In this document: one piece after another, positions 9,415 to 18,225 of the stretch
Position numbering within the stretch: the stretch's first letter is position 1
Layout of the letters: the number at the start of each line of letters is the position of its first letter
DNA from: Prado023 sp963788325
GTDB taxonomy: Bacteria > Actinomycetota > Actinomycetes > S36-B12 > CAIYMF01
DNA length: 64,000 nucleotides
Assembly: GCA_963788325.1 (NCBI GenBank)
Contig: CAWBGJ010000009.1
Span: forward strand, 248,001 to 312,000
Direction of reading: 5' to 3'
The notes under the pieces: generated by a model
What the model was told of the DNA's origin: nothing
Databases searched by the model: none
The model's input: the letters and a program-made list of their open reading frames with translations, nothing else
Translations under genes and position numbers: made by a program

Positions 9415-11184
9415 ATGAGCACCCCCAGCGCCGCCGCCCCCACGACCACCGACGTCGTGTCCCCGCGCCGGTGGAGGGCCCTGGCCGCGCTGGTCGTCAC
9501 GCTGCTGGTCGTGGTCCTGGACAACACCGTGCTCAACGTGGCACTCAAGACGATCCAGGAGGACCTCGGCGCCACGCAGAGCCAGCTGATCTGGGCGATC
9601 AACTCCTACTCGCTGGTGTTCGCCGCGCTGCTGTTCACGTGGGGCGTGCTCGGCGACAGGTACGGCCGGCGCAAGATCCTGATCATCGGCCTGCTGCTGT
9701 TCGCAGCAGCCTCGTTGCTCAGCGCGTTCGCCACGACCCCCGAGCAACTGATCGTCGCGCGGGCACTCATGGGCATCGGTGGCGCCTCGGTCACGCCGGT
9801 CACGCTGTCGATCATCACTGTCATCTTCCCGCCGGAGGAGCGCGGCCGGGCGATCGGTATCTGGGCCGCTGCGGTGGGCGGTGCCGTGGCCCTCGGCCCC
9901 CTGCTCGGCGGGTTCCTGCTGGAGCACTTCTGGTGGGGCTCGGTGTTCCTGATCAACATCCCGATCATCGCCATCGGCGTCGCCGGCATCATGCTCAACG
10001 TCCCCGAGTCGCGCAACCCGCACCCCGGCAAGCTGGACCCAGTCGGCCTAGTCCTGTCGATCGTGGGCCTGCTGGCCCTGGTCTACGGGATCCAGGAGGC
10101 TGGGTGGAGCGACCCGGCGACCTACGCCTGGATCACGCTCGGGCTGGTGGTCCTGGCCCTGTTCATCTTCTGGGAGTCACGCACCGACCACCCGTCGATG
10201 GACCTGAGCCTGTTCAGGGTCCGGTCGTTCTCCGTGCCGCTGACGGCGGTATCCCTGACCTTCGCGGCGCTCAGCGGGTCCCTGATCTTCCTGGCCTTCT
10301 ACTACCAGGTCGTGCGGGGATGGTCCCCCCTGCAGTCCGGTGCCCTGACGCTGCCGTTCGCGGTCGGCCAGCTCCTGGCAGCACCCCGCAGCGGCAAGAT
10401 GGTGGCACGGTTCGGCGCTCGGCGGGTCATCTCCGTGGGGCTGGTCCTTGCCTCGGTGGGCATGTTCGGCTTCACGCAGCTGACCCTGTCGACGCCGGTG
10501 TGGGCACTGGTGCTCATCCCGTTCGTCTTCGGGTTCGGGATGGGCAACGTGATCGCGCCGTCGACGACCCGGATGACGTTGGCCACGCCTCCGCAGCGCT
10601 CCGGCGCCGGGTCGGCGGTGCAGAACACCGTCCGGCAGGTCGGCGCGACCCTCGGGGTGGCCGTCATCTCCTCCGTGGTCGGCGCCCGCTACTCGAACTC
10701 CATGTCCGGCGCGGTGGAGGGCACTCCGTTGCCCGAGGGCCTGCGCGCCGCGGCCACGGACAGCGTCGGGGCCACCTATGAGGTCGCCGGGCAGCTCCAG
10801 GCCTCCGGGCAGGCGACGGCCACCCAGGCAGAGGCGCTGCGCTCGGCCGCCGATGCTGCCTTCATGCCGGCTTTCCACGTGGCGGCCCTCATGGGACTGG
10901 GGCTGCTGCTCACTGCGCTGGTCGTGATCCTGGTCTGGCTACCCGCACAGGCCGAGGCGGTGGCGTGGAAGGTCGGTGGGACCTCGGCACCTGTCCCGGG
11001 CCCGGTGCCGGCCGAGGAAGGGGTCGGCGGGGACGGTGCGCAGGATGCCGACGACCCGTACCTGGCGGGCGTCGATGCTGCCCACCAGGTGCATCTGGTC
11101 CAGGAGGACCCCGCGCACCTGAGCCATGTCGACGAGGCACCTCTGGAGCACCCGCTGGGTGGGCCAGCGCCCAGGCGACCGTGA
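9415..11184 (+). CDS. DHA2 (EmrB/QacA) family MFS multidrug transporter
   Basis: A 589-residue major-facilitator protein with about 14 hydrophobic segments. Motif C-like and antiporter features include LDNTVLNVALKTIQEDL in helix 1, the loop motif GVLGDRYGRRKIL, and RALMGIGGASVTPVTLS. Residues up to about 525 match proton-driven drug exporters of the QacA/EmrB type. The last 60 residues form a non-membrane tail rich in Asp, Glu, His and Pro, which is unusual for the family. It stands alone and converges on the malic enzyme gene across a palindromic terminator. Confidence 0.88.
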   Translation: MSTPSAAAPTTTDVVSPRRWRALAALVVTLLVVVLDNTVLNVALKTIQEDLGATQSQLIWAINSYSLVFAALLFTWGVLGDRYGRRKILIIGLLLFAAASLLSAFATTPEQLIVARALMGIGGASVTPVTLSIITVIFPPEERGRAIGIWAAAVGGAVALGPLLGGFLLEHFWWGSVFLINIPIIAIGVAGIMLNVPESRNPHPGKLDPVGLVLSIVGLLALVYGIQEAGWSDPATYAWITLGLVVLALFIFWESRTDHPSMDLSLFRVRSFSVPLTAVSLTFAALSGSLIFLAFYYQVVRGWSPLQSGALTLPFAVGQLLAAPRSGKMVARFGARRVISVGLVLASVGMFGFTQLTLSTPVWALVLIPFVFGFGMGNVIAPSTTRMTLATPPQRSGAGSAVQNTVRQVGATLGVAVISSVVGARYSNSMSGAVEGTPLPEGLRAAATDSVGATYEVAGQLQASGQATATQAEALRSAADAAFMPAFHVAALMGLGLLLTALVVILVWLPAQAEAVAWKVGGTSAPVPGPVPAEEGVGGDGAQDADDPYLAGVDAAHQVHLVQEDPAHLSHVDEAPLEHPLGGPAPRRP

Positions 11185-11211
11185 GGCCACCGGCCAGCGC
11201 GGGGCAACCGT

Positions 11212-11229
11212 CCAGCGCAGCTGCGCTGG
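11212..11229. terminator. Bidirectional palindromic terminator
   Basis: CCAGCGCAGCTGCGCTGG is a perfect 18-base palindrome placed between the convergent efflux gene (ends 11184) and malic enzyme gene (ends 11230). A shared terminator is the likely role. There is no T-run on either side. Confidence 0.5.
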
Positions 11230-12948
11230 CTACCGGTTGAGGATCAGTTCCGGGTAGACCGGGGACCACATGGCGTCGAACACCTGCTGGACGGGGTTGT
11301 CCAGCACGCGGGTCGCCACGCCGTCCTGCGCAGCGGCGGCGGCGACGGCGATCGCGACCGTGGCCGACACCATGCGCAGTTCGCTGACGTCCGGGAGCAG
11401 CGACGCCCCGGGCCGATCGACGTGGGCGAGCCCGGCCACGGCTTCAGCGGCTGCTGCGATCATGTGGTCGGTCACGCGGGTCGCCCGACACACTGCCACA
11501 CCGAGGCCCAGGCCGGGGAACACGAAGGCGTTGTTCGCCTGGGCGATCCGGTATTCCCGATCGGCGAGGTGAACCGCGGCGAACGGCGACCCGGTGGCGA
11601 TCAGCGCGCGACCGTCGGTCCAGGCCAACAGGTCCGTGGGGGTGGCCTCAACCAGGGACGTAGGGTTCGACAGCGGCATGATCACCGGGTGGTCCACATG
11701 CGCGGCCATCTCGCGGATCATGGGCTCGGTGAAGGCCCCGGGCTGGCCGGAGGTCCCGATGAGGATCGTGGGTCGGACGTTGCGGACCACGTCGGCCAGG
11801 CCGATGTGCCCTGGCGCGTCCATGGTCCAGTCATCGGTCTCGGCGCCCTGGCGCGCGTACGGCCGCTGGAACGGCCGGATCCTGTCCCCGAGCGCGGTGG
11901 TCAGCAGCCCGCGGCTGCCCAGCCCCCAGAAGGCGTCCGTGGCCTGCTGCGGCGTCGCGCCCTCGTGGATCATCATGTCGCGCATCAGGTCCGCGACGCC
12001 CACCCCGGCGGTGCCCGCGCCGTGGATGACGATGCGCTGGTCACGCAGGCGCCCACCCTGCGACCGGACCGCGGCCAGGGCCGCGGCTGCCACGACCGCC
12101 GCGGTCCCCTGCACGTCGTCGTTGAAGGTGCAGATGCGCTCCCGGTACGCGGCGAGCACCCGGTGGGCGTTCGCGGCGCCGAAGTCCTCCCAGTGGATCA
12201 TCGCGTGCGGGAACACCGTGGTCACGGCGCTGACGAAGTCCTCGATGAAGTCGTCGTAGCGCTGCCCGCGGACCCGGCTCTGCCGCAGGCCCAGATACAG
12301 CGGGTCGGACAACAGGGTCAGGTTGTCGGTCCCTACGTCCAGGACGATCGCGATGGCCCGGTTCGGGTCGATTCCCGCGGCTGCCGTGTACAGGGACTTC
12401 TTCCCCAGCGCGATCTGGATACCGCCCACACCCTGATCGCCGATGCCGAGGATGCCTTCGGAGTCTGTGACGATGAGCAGGTCGACGTCGTCGGGGTTGC
12501 GACCCTGGCCGCGCAGTGAGTGCTCGATCTGCTCGGGGCTCTCGATCGACAGGAAGACCCCGTGCAGGCGCTGGTATGACTGGCTGAACTCGATGATCGC
12601 CGCCCCGATCGTGGGCGTGTAGACGATCGGCATCATCTCCTCGAGATGCTCGCTGAGCAACCGGTAGAACAGGACGGTGTTGCGATCACGCAGCGCGGAC
12701 AGGAAGGCGAACTTGTCCAAGTCGGTCTCCGCGCGCTGGAACTGGTGGTAGGACCTGTGCAGCTGGGCCTCCAGCGACGTGACGCCGGTCGGTAGGTGCC
12801 CGATCAGGCCGAATGTCTCGCGCTCCTCGAGAGTGAAGGCGGTGCCTCGGTTCAGCCGCGGGATGCGCAGCAGCTCGCTGCCCGTCACCGACACGCGGAT
12901 CCGGCCCCCGTGGGGGCCCGGCAGAACCTCATAGGGGCGTGACGACAT
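11230..12948 (-). CDS. NAD(P)-dependent malic enzyme, large form
   Basis: A 572-residue enzyme of the long (SfcA/MaeA-like) malic enzyme family, converting malate to pyruvate and CO2. Visible signatures are LNRGTAFTLEERETFGLIG near the N-terminus, MMPIVYTPTIG, VTDSEGILGIGDQGVGGI, the metal-binding HWEDFGAANA, CTFNDDVQGTAAV, and the nucleotide fold HGAGTAGVGVADL. LIGTSGQPGAFTEPMIREMA and MPLSNPTS follow. All expected domains are present and the length is typical. Coenzyme preference is not decided from sequence here. The gene is monocistronic. Confidence 0.93.
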   Translation of the reverse strand: MSSRPYEVLPGPHGGRIRVSVTGSELLRIPRLNRGTAFTLEERETFGLIGHLPTGVTSLEAQLHRSYHQFQRAETDLDKFAFLSALRDRNTVLFYRLLSEHLEEMMPIVYTPTIGAAIIEFSQSYQRLHGVFLSIESPEQIEHSLRGQGRNPDDVDLLIVTDSEGILGIGDQGVGGIQIALGKKSLYTAAAGIDPNRAIAIVLDVGTDNLTLLSDPLYLGLRQSRVRGQRYDDFIEDFVSAVTTVFPHAMIHWEDFGAANAHRVLAAYRERICTFNDDVQGTAAVVAAAALAAVRSQGGRLRDQRIVIHGAGTAGVGVADLMRDMMIHEGATPQQATDAFWGLGSRGLLTTALGDRIRPFQRPYARQGAETDDWTMDAPGHIGLADVVRNVRPTILIGTSGQPGAFTEPMIREMAAHVDHPVIMPLSNPTSLVEATPTDLLAWTDGRALIATGSPFAAVHLADREYRIAQANNAFVFPGLGLGVAVCRATRVTDHMIAAAAEAVAGLAHVDRPGASLLPDVSELRMVSATVAIAVAAAAAQDGVATRVLDNPVQQVFDAMWSPVYPELILNR

Positions 12949-13256
12949 GCCCCCAGCCTACGAGCACCGGGACGCACCTCGACCCAGTTGGGGCCGTTAG
13001 CTGCGCCGATACCCCCCCACCCATTGACCGTCCGGTGAGGGATGCCTACCCTGATCGCAACGGGAGTCACGTCGTCCACGCGACTTGGCCCACCCGGGCT
13101 AGTCGAGGCCCCGCAGCGCACCCCCCGTCGCGCTGTGGGGCCTCCTTGCGGGGCCCCAGGCCGGTGGACGTCAGCAGTCCTGCGACGAGCGCACTGCGTC
13201 GATCAGCCCCAGACCACTCCCGTGGGCCATCGGTCATCGTGGCCCAGGCGAGGCGT
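12949..13256. other. Intergenic region without recognisable gene
   Basis: No open frame here shows a family motif or a plausible start. A hairpin with TGGGGCC at 13136-13142 and GGCCCCA at 13152-13158 could be a terminator for the degraded gene to its right. Confidence 0.4.
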
Positions 13257-13684
13257 GCCCACCCGGGCTCCCGCGGTGACGAGGTGCTCGTCGAGCTCGC
13301 CGCGCAGATGCGCTGAGATCAGGGCAGCGACCGTGGCGCGGGCGCGCTGCGCGTCCGGTCCCCCTGAGCACAGCGTCCTCCCCCAGCGCAGCACCCGGCC
13401 GGTGCGCATCCGCGTGGCCGCACTCCTGGACCGTGGCATGGATCCGGCCATGGGCTGCGGCGGCGAACCACTCGTGGTTCACGCCTACGGGGGCGCATCG
13501 GGAGCCCGACCCGTGAGGACGGCAGGGCCGATCCGGTAGAGCTGGGGACGACCACCCGCAGGCCAGGATCGGCCGCGACCAGGGCGCTCGCCAGGCCGGT
13601 GTACGAGCGCGCCGGGGTGACGAAACCAGGTAGGAGCACGAGGACCCGGTCGCCTCCAGTCCCCACCTCCACACCACGCGGCAT
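13257..13684 (-). pseudogene. Remnant of an alpha/beta hydrolase gene
   Basis: Three frames on the minus strand add up to pieces of one protein. From ATG 13684: RVLVLLPGFVTPARSYTGL and DPGLRVVVP, as in alpha/beta hydrolases with an LLPGF oxyanion strand. After a one-base shift near 13540: QLYRIGPAVLTGRAPDAP. After another shift: VGVNHEWFAAAAHGRIH and ECGHADAHRPG, then ARATVAALISAHLRGELD. The catalytic nucleophile region (about 100 residues) is missing between the second and third pieces, so this is a deletion remnant rather than a simple frameshift. The former substrate cannot be told. Confidence 0.6.
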
Positions 13685-13741
13685 CGGACACCTCCGGGAC
13701 CATCATCCCCGTTCAGCCCGTGCGCCGGGCAGGATGGGGCC

Positions 13742-14914
13742 ATGAAGGTCGCCGCACGGGCCCAGGTGCCGCCGTTCGCCGTCATGGAGATCATCGCGGC
13801 TGCGAACGCCCGGCGAGCCCTGGGCCAGGACGTGCTGAACCTCGCCGCCGGCGAGCCAGCTGCGGGGGCAAGCCCGGTGGTGCGTGCGCGTGCGATCGAC
13901 CTGCTCGGGGTCAGCGGCGGGCTCGGGTACACCGAGGCCCTGGGGGTGCCCGCCCTGCGCGCGGCGATCGCCGCGCACTACCGGGACGCCTACGACCTCA
14001 CGCTCGCCCCGAGCAGCGTTGCGGTCACGACCGGCTCCTCGGGAGGCTTCACCCAGGCCTTCCTGGCCGCGTTCGACACAGGGGACCGGGTCGCGCTGGC
14101 CCGCCCCGGCTACCCGGCCTACCGCAACATCCTGACCGCCCTGGGGTGCGAGGTGGTGGAGCTGGCCTGCGGGCCGCAGACCCGGTTCCAGCCGACGGTC
14201 GAGATGCTCGCTGCTGCCCACCGGCAGCTGCCGCTCGACGGCCTCGTCCTGGCCTCCCCGGCCAACCCGACCGGCACCATGATCGACGCCGCTGAACTCG
14301 CGGACATCGCCGGATGGTGCACACGGCACGGGGTGCGCCTGGTCAGCGACGAGATCTACCACGGCATCACCTACACCCAGGCGCAGGTCCCGACCGCCGC
14401 GGCGTACCTGGGCGAGGGGGCGATCGTGGTCAACTCGTTCTCCAAGTTCTGGGCGATGACCGGGTGGCGCCTGGGCTGGCTGGTCCTCCCCGAGGACCTG
14501 GTGGGGCCTGTCGACGCGCTGGCGGGGAACTTCTCGCTCTGTCCCCCGACCTTGGCCCAGCATGCCGGGATCGCGGCCCTGGGCCCGGCCGGGATGGCTG
14601 CGGCACGCGCGAACGTGACGGGCTACGCGGTGACCCGGGACCTGCTGCTGGCCCGGCTGCCGGAGCTGGGCTGGACCCGGGTGGCTCCCGCCGACGGCGC
14701 CTTCTACCTGTACGCCGACGTGTCGGCCAGTGGGCTGGACTCAGTCACCTGGTGCGCGCGCCTGCTCGACGAGGCGGGCGTGGCCCTGACCCCGGGCACG
14801 GACTTCGACCGCGTCGACGGGCACCGCAGCGTGCGGCTGTCGTTCGCCTCCCCGGTCGATGTGGTCGGTGCGGCTGTCGACCGGATCCTCGCGTGGCAGG
14901 CGGGCCTGCGCTGA
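13742..14914 (+). CDS. Class I/II PLP-dependent aminotransferase
   Basis: A 390-residue fold-type I aminotransferase. Motifs are LNLAAGEPAAGAS at the N-terminus, TTGSSGGFTQAF in the cofactor phosphate region, LASPANPTGTMID, LVSDEIYHGITY, and the PLP lysine K235 in NSFSKFWAMTGWRLGW. The C-terminal Arg that binds the substrate carboxylate is probably in HRSVRLSFAS. Amino-acid substrate is not predictable; the aspartate/alanine-type subgroup is closest by motif. CAGGAT six bases before the ATG may be a -10 element of a leaderless transcript. Confidence 0.9.
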   Translation: MKVAARAQVPPFAVMEIIAAANARRALGQDVLNLAAGEPAAGASPVVRARAIDLLGVSGGLGYTEALGVPALRAAIAAHYRDAYDLTLAPSSVAVTTGSSGGFTQAFLAAFDTGDRVALARPGYPAYRNILTALGCEVVELACGPQTRFQPTVEMLAAAHRQLPLDGLVLASPANPTGTMIDAAELADIAGWCTRHGVRLVSDEIYHGITYTQAQVPTAAAYLGEGAIVVNSFSKFWAMTGWRLGWLVLPEDLVGPVDALAGNFSLCPPTLAQHAGIAALGPAGMAAARANVTGYAVTRDLLLARLPELGWTRVAPADGAFYLYADVSASGLDSVTWCARLLDEAGVALTPGTDFDRVDGHRSVRLSFASPVDVVGAAVDRILAWQAGLR

Positions 14915-15013
14915 ACGTGAGGCACGAGTTCGGCGCCCGACGCGGGGCGCCACCTGTCCGGCCAGCGTGGGCTCGTCTAGCATCGGGCACCCGAGACAAA
15001 GGCGGAGGCTGCC

Positions 15014-15784
15014 GTGGAGAACCTGAGCGCCACAGTGGGGATCATCGGCGGATCCGGGCTGTACTCGATGTTCGAGGGCCACGAGGTCCAGGTCGAGACC
15101 CCCTACGGCCCGCCCTCGAGCGCGGTCACGATTGCCGAGGTGGATGGCAACCCGGTCGCCTTCCTGGCCCGGCACGGCACGGACCACCGGCTTCCTCCGC
15201 ACCGGATCAACTACCGCGCGAACATCTGGGCGCTCCACAGCCTGGGGGTCCGCGCGATCCTCGCCCCGGCGGCCGTCGGGGGCCTCTCGCCTGGGCTCGG
15301 ACCCGGGGACCTCGTCGTGCCCGACCAGCTGGTGGACTGGACCCGGGGCCGCACCCAGACCTTCCACGACGCTTTCGACGACGGACCCGTGCACGCCTCG
15401 TTCGCCGACCCCTACTGCCCCGAGCTGCGGCAGGTCGCCCTCGACGCCGCCGCGGCGCAGGGGTGGGACGCGGAGGATGGCGGGGCGATGGTCGTCATCG
15501 AGGGGCCCCGGTTCTCCACCCGTGCCGAGTCACTGTTCTTCCAGACGCAGGGGTGGTCGGTGGTCAACATGACCGGGCATCCCGAGGCCGTCCTGGCCCG
15601 CGAGCTGGACCTCTGCTACGCCACGATCGCGCTGGTCACCGACGTGGACGCCGGCGCCGCCACGGGCGAGGGCGTCACTGTGGCCGAGGTCATGGCGGAG
15701 TTCGCCCGCAGTACGGATCGGCTGCGCCGCGTCCTGGTCGATGCAGCCGGCCGCGCCGCAGCGCTTCACTGCGAGCAGGGCTGA
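15014..15784 (+). CDS. mtnP: 5'-methylthioadenosine phosphorylase
   Basis: A 256-residue purine phosphorylase of the MTAP type. It has VGIIGGSGLY for phosphate and ribose binding, FLARHGTDHRLPPHRINYRAN, the conserved LVVPDQLVDWTRGR, IEGPRFSTRAES, and VVNMTGHPEAVLARELDLCY. The reaction splits MTA with phosphate to adenine and 5-methylthioribose-1-phosphate in methionine salvage; some homologues accept inosine or guanosine. GTG 15014 follows a GGCGGAGG ribosome site. The 3' end overlaps the tail of the epimerase gene on the opposite strand by 19 bases. Confidence 0.9.
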   Translation: MENLSATVGIIGGSGLYSMFEGHEVQVETPYGPPSSAVTIAEVDGNPVAFLARHGTDHRLPPHRINYRANIWALHSLGVRAILAPAAVGGLSPGLGPGDLVVPDQLVDWTRGRTQTFHDAFDDGPVHASFADPYCPELRQVALDAAAAQGWDAEDGGAMVVIEGPRFSTRAESLFFQTQGWSVVNMTGHPEAVLARELDLCYATIALVTDVDAGAATGEGVTVAEVMAEFARSTDRLRRVLVDAAGRAAALHCEQG

Positions 15785-16860
15785 CCAACACCCACAGGAT
15801 CGGCCAGGGAGGCCCGCATCGGGGCGGTCGCGAACGCCCGCAGGCCGTCGTGGGCGTGGATGCGGGCCCGGAATCCGAAGGTGCGCTCAGCGAGCTCCGG
15901 GGAGGCCGTGATGTGCCGGACATCGCCGATCCGGAACTCGCCGGTCACGAGCGGAGAGATCTGGCCGTCGCCCACCCCCGAGCAGACCGCGTCGGCCATC
16001 TGCGCGATGGTGGTCGGGCGACCCGTGGCGATGTTGTAGCAGCCCAAGATCTCCTCAGGCGCGGTCAGGGCCAGCTCGGTTGGCCAGGGCGACGTCGGCG
16101 ACATGGATGAAGTCACGGCGCTGCCCGCCGTCCTCGAAGACCCGCGGCGACCGGCCGGCCTCGCACGCACTGCGCACGATGCTGGCCACGCCTGCGTAGG
16201 GGGTGTCTCGCGGCATCCGCGGCCCGTAGACGTTGTGGTAGCGCAGGCTGACACGACGTCGGACCCGGTGGCCGCGGCGAACGCGTGGCCGAGGTGCTCC
16301 TGGTGCACCTTGGTGGCGGCGTAGACGTTGCGCGGGTCCAGGGGCTGGTCCTCGGTCACCACCTGCGTCGCGAGGCTGGCGCCGCAGGTCGGGCAGCCGG
16401 GCTCGAACTCCCCGGCCGCCAGGGCCTCGCGGGTACGCGGGCCCGGTCGGACCGTTCCGTGCTCCGGGCAGGCGTAGCCACCCTCGCCGTAGACGACCAT
16501 GCTCGAGGCCTGCACGAACCGCCCGGCGAATCCCACCCGGTGCAGCGCGCGCATCAGGACCGCGGTGCCCAGGTCGTTGTCGGCGACGTAGGCGCTCACG
16601 TCATCGAAGTCGACACCCAGCCCGACCCGAGCGGCCTGGTGGCACACGGCATCGATGCCTGAACACAGTGCCGCGATCGCATCGACGTCCTCGAGGGCCA
16701 GGACGTGGTACTCGGCGTGCGGGTTGCGGTAGTCGGGGTCGACGGCATGAGCGGCCGGGCTCAACGAGTCCACCACGACGACGCCGTGGCCCTCGGCGAC
16801 CAGGTCGTCGGTGATGTGCGATCCGATGAATCCCAGACCACCGGTCACCAGGACCTTCAT
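15766..16860 (-). CDS. NAD-dependent nucleotide-sugar epimerase, two compensating frameshifts
   Basis: A 364-codon extended SDR enzyme with Rossmann motif TGGLGFIGS (6-14) and active-site YAATK (about 180-184). A Cys/His insertion carries C131-x2-H134 and C156-x2-C159 and resembles that of dTDP-L-rhamnose 4-epimerase-like proteins. The frame slips between about 16250 and 16085: the middle block reads correctly in another frame as LRYHNVYGPRMPRDTPYAG and RRDFIHVADVALAN. One missing G near 16250 and one extra C near 16085 restore a continuous protein. ATG 16860 overlaps the preceding stop as ATGA. As the last gene of the sulfur-relay/glycosyltransferase operon it would supply an activated sugar. 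Exact substrate is inference. Confidence 0.75.
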   Translation of the reverse strand: MKVLVTGGLGFIGSHITDDLVAEGHGVVVVDSLSPAAHAVDPDYRNPHAEYHVLALEDVDAIAALCSGIDAVCHQAARVGLGVDFDDVSAYVADNDLGTAVLMRALHRVGFAGRFVQASSMVVYGEGGYACPEHGTVRPGPRTREALAAGEFEPGCPTCGASLATQVVTEDQPLDPRNVYAATKVHQEHLGHAFAAATGSDVVSACATTTSTGRGCRETPPTQAWPASCAVRARPAGRRGSSRTAGSAVTSSMSPTSPWPTELALTAPEEILGCYNIATGRPTTIAQMADAVCSGVGDGQISPLVTGEFRIGDVRHITASPELAERTFGFRARIHAHDGLRAFATAPMRASLADPVGVGQPCSQ

Positions 16861-17549
16861 GGTTCTCCTCCTGCTGCGCTCTTGGCCGGGTCGTGCCCGA
16901 GCCGGGACTCATCTGCCGCGGATCGGTCTGCGATCCGCGTGATGAGATCAACGACACAACGTCCGAACCGCCCGTCGGGCACCCGGCGGGCTACCTCGAC
17001 GGCGTGGCCCCATTCGTCGACATCGACCAGGGGTGGTAGCAGATCCGGACCGAGTCCCATGGCCCGAAGGCGTTGCGCCTGCTGCGCACCGGTGCCGGGG
17101 TACTCATCGGGATGTCACGGAAGACCCCCGTATGGGCGCGCAGCATGCCCAGGGCCCACCACCCGCCGTCGTCGGCGTGGCCCAGGACTGCGCCGGGCGA
17201 CGCCACCAGGGCCGCCATCGATGCGTCGAGGAGCTCGGCGGTCACCTGGGGGGTGTCCATCCCGATCTGCAGGGTCGGCCCGCCGGTGTCGGTCCAGGCG
17301 TTCTGCAGCCGATCGGCGAAGGTGTCCCCGCGCTGGGCGATGACCCGGAACCTCGGCGGCAGCCACGGGCCCGGGCGCGCCATCGAGGGCGATCCAGCGC
17401 TCGGCTGCTCCGCACGCTGCCACCACGTCCAACGTGTCCGCCAGCGCCGCCGCTGCCAGCTCAGCGGCCTCGACGGGGTGCAGGGGCGGGCACAACCGGG
17501 TCTTGACCGCGCCCGGCACCGGGGCCTTCGCCATCACCAGGACCTTCAT
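16857..17549 (-). CDS. DUF2064 glycosyltransferase-like protein (TIGR04282), frameshifted
   Basis: About 230 residues after repair. The N-terminus MKVLVMAKAPVPGAVKTRL is the signature of TIGR04282, named rSAM/selenodomain-associated transferase 1, related to CofC/glycosyltransferase A folds. The centre reads QIGMDTPQVTAELLDA and LGHADDGGWWALGM (metal-binding Asp region), and the end reads FRDIPMSTP then QRLRAMGLGPDLLPPLVDVDEWGH. The frame changes near 17372 (+1) and 17092 (-1), with zero net change. The gene overlaps both neighbours by ATGA, so it belongs to one operon with the GT2 enzyme and the epimerase. Family function is not established; nucleotidyl or glycosyl transfer is expected. Confidence 0.75.
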
Positions 17550-18225
17550 TCGTAGGCCCGCAGGAGCCTGGACATGGACGTGACCGCACCCGTGGTCCCA
17601 CGCACGGTCCCGGTCACCTTGGACTGCCCGACGCGGGCGCGTAGCTGACCGGCCGCTCGTCGATCACCAGGCCGGCACGCGTGGCCCGCAGCACCATCTC
17701 CAGTGGCCAGCCGAACGCCCGGTCCTCGACACCCAGGGCCATCAGCTGCTCGCGCCGGATGGCCCGCATCGGGCCCAGATCCGTCAGGGGGATGCCCGTC
17801 CTGTGCCGGATCCAGCGCGCCAGGACCACGTTGGCGACCCGCGCGTGCCAGGGCCACGACCCGGCGGCCGGCACCCGGGCGCCCAGGACGAGATCCGCGG
17901 ACCCCTCGCGGACGGGCTCGACCACGGCCGAGAGGTCGACGGGGTCGAAGCTGGAGTCAGCATCCATGTAGGCCACGATCGGCGCTGAGGCGGCCAGCAG
18001 GCCGGCGTAGCAGGCCGACCCGAACCCCTTGCGCGGTTCGTGGACGACCAGGGCGCCCAGGTCAGCCGCGATCTCGCCGGACCCGTCGCTGGAGCCGTTG
18101 TCGACCACGATCGCGCGCATCCCCGCGGGGATCCGGCCGAGCACCCAGGGCAGGCTCTGCGCCTCGTCGAGCACGGGCAGGATGACGTCGACCTCGGCGG
18201 CGGCACCGTCCGCAGCGGCGCTCAC
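17546..18225 (-). CDS. Family 2 glycosyltransferase, one frameshift near the end
   Basis: A GT-A fold enzyme of about 226 residues after repair. It has VILPVLDEAQSLPWVL, VVDNGSSDGSGEIA, RKGFGSACYAG and the metal-binding MDADSSFDP. LGARVPAAGSWPWHA and DLGPMRAIRREQL follow, as in polyprenol-phosphate sugar transferases and UDP-glucose-type transferases. The tail shifts near 17640: restoring one base changes SYAPASGSPR into SYAPRVGQSKVTGTVRG and extends the protein to 17546. GTG 18225 overlaps the upstream stop as GTGA. It is probably the partner transferase of the DUF2064 protein. Confidence 0.8.
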
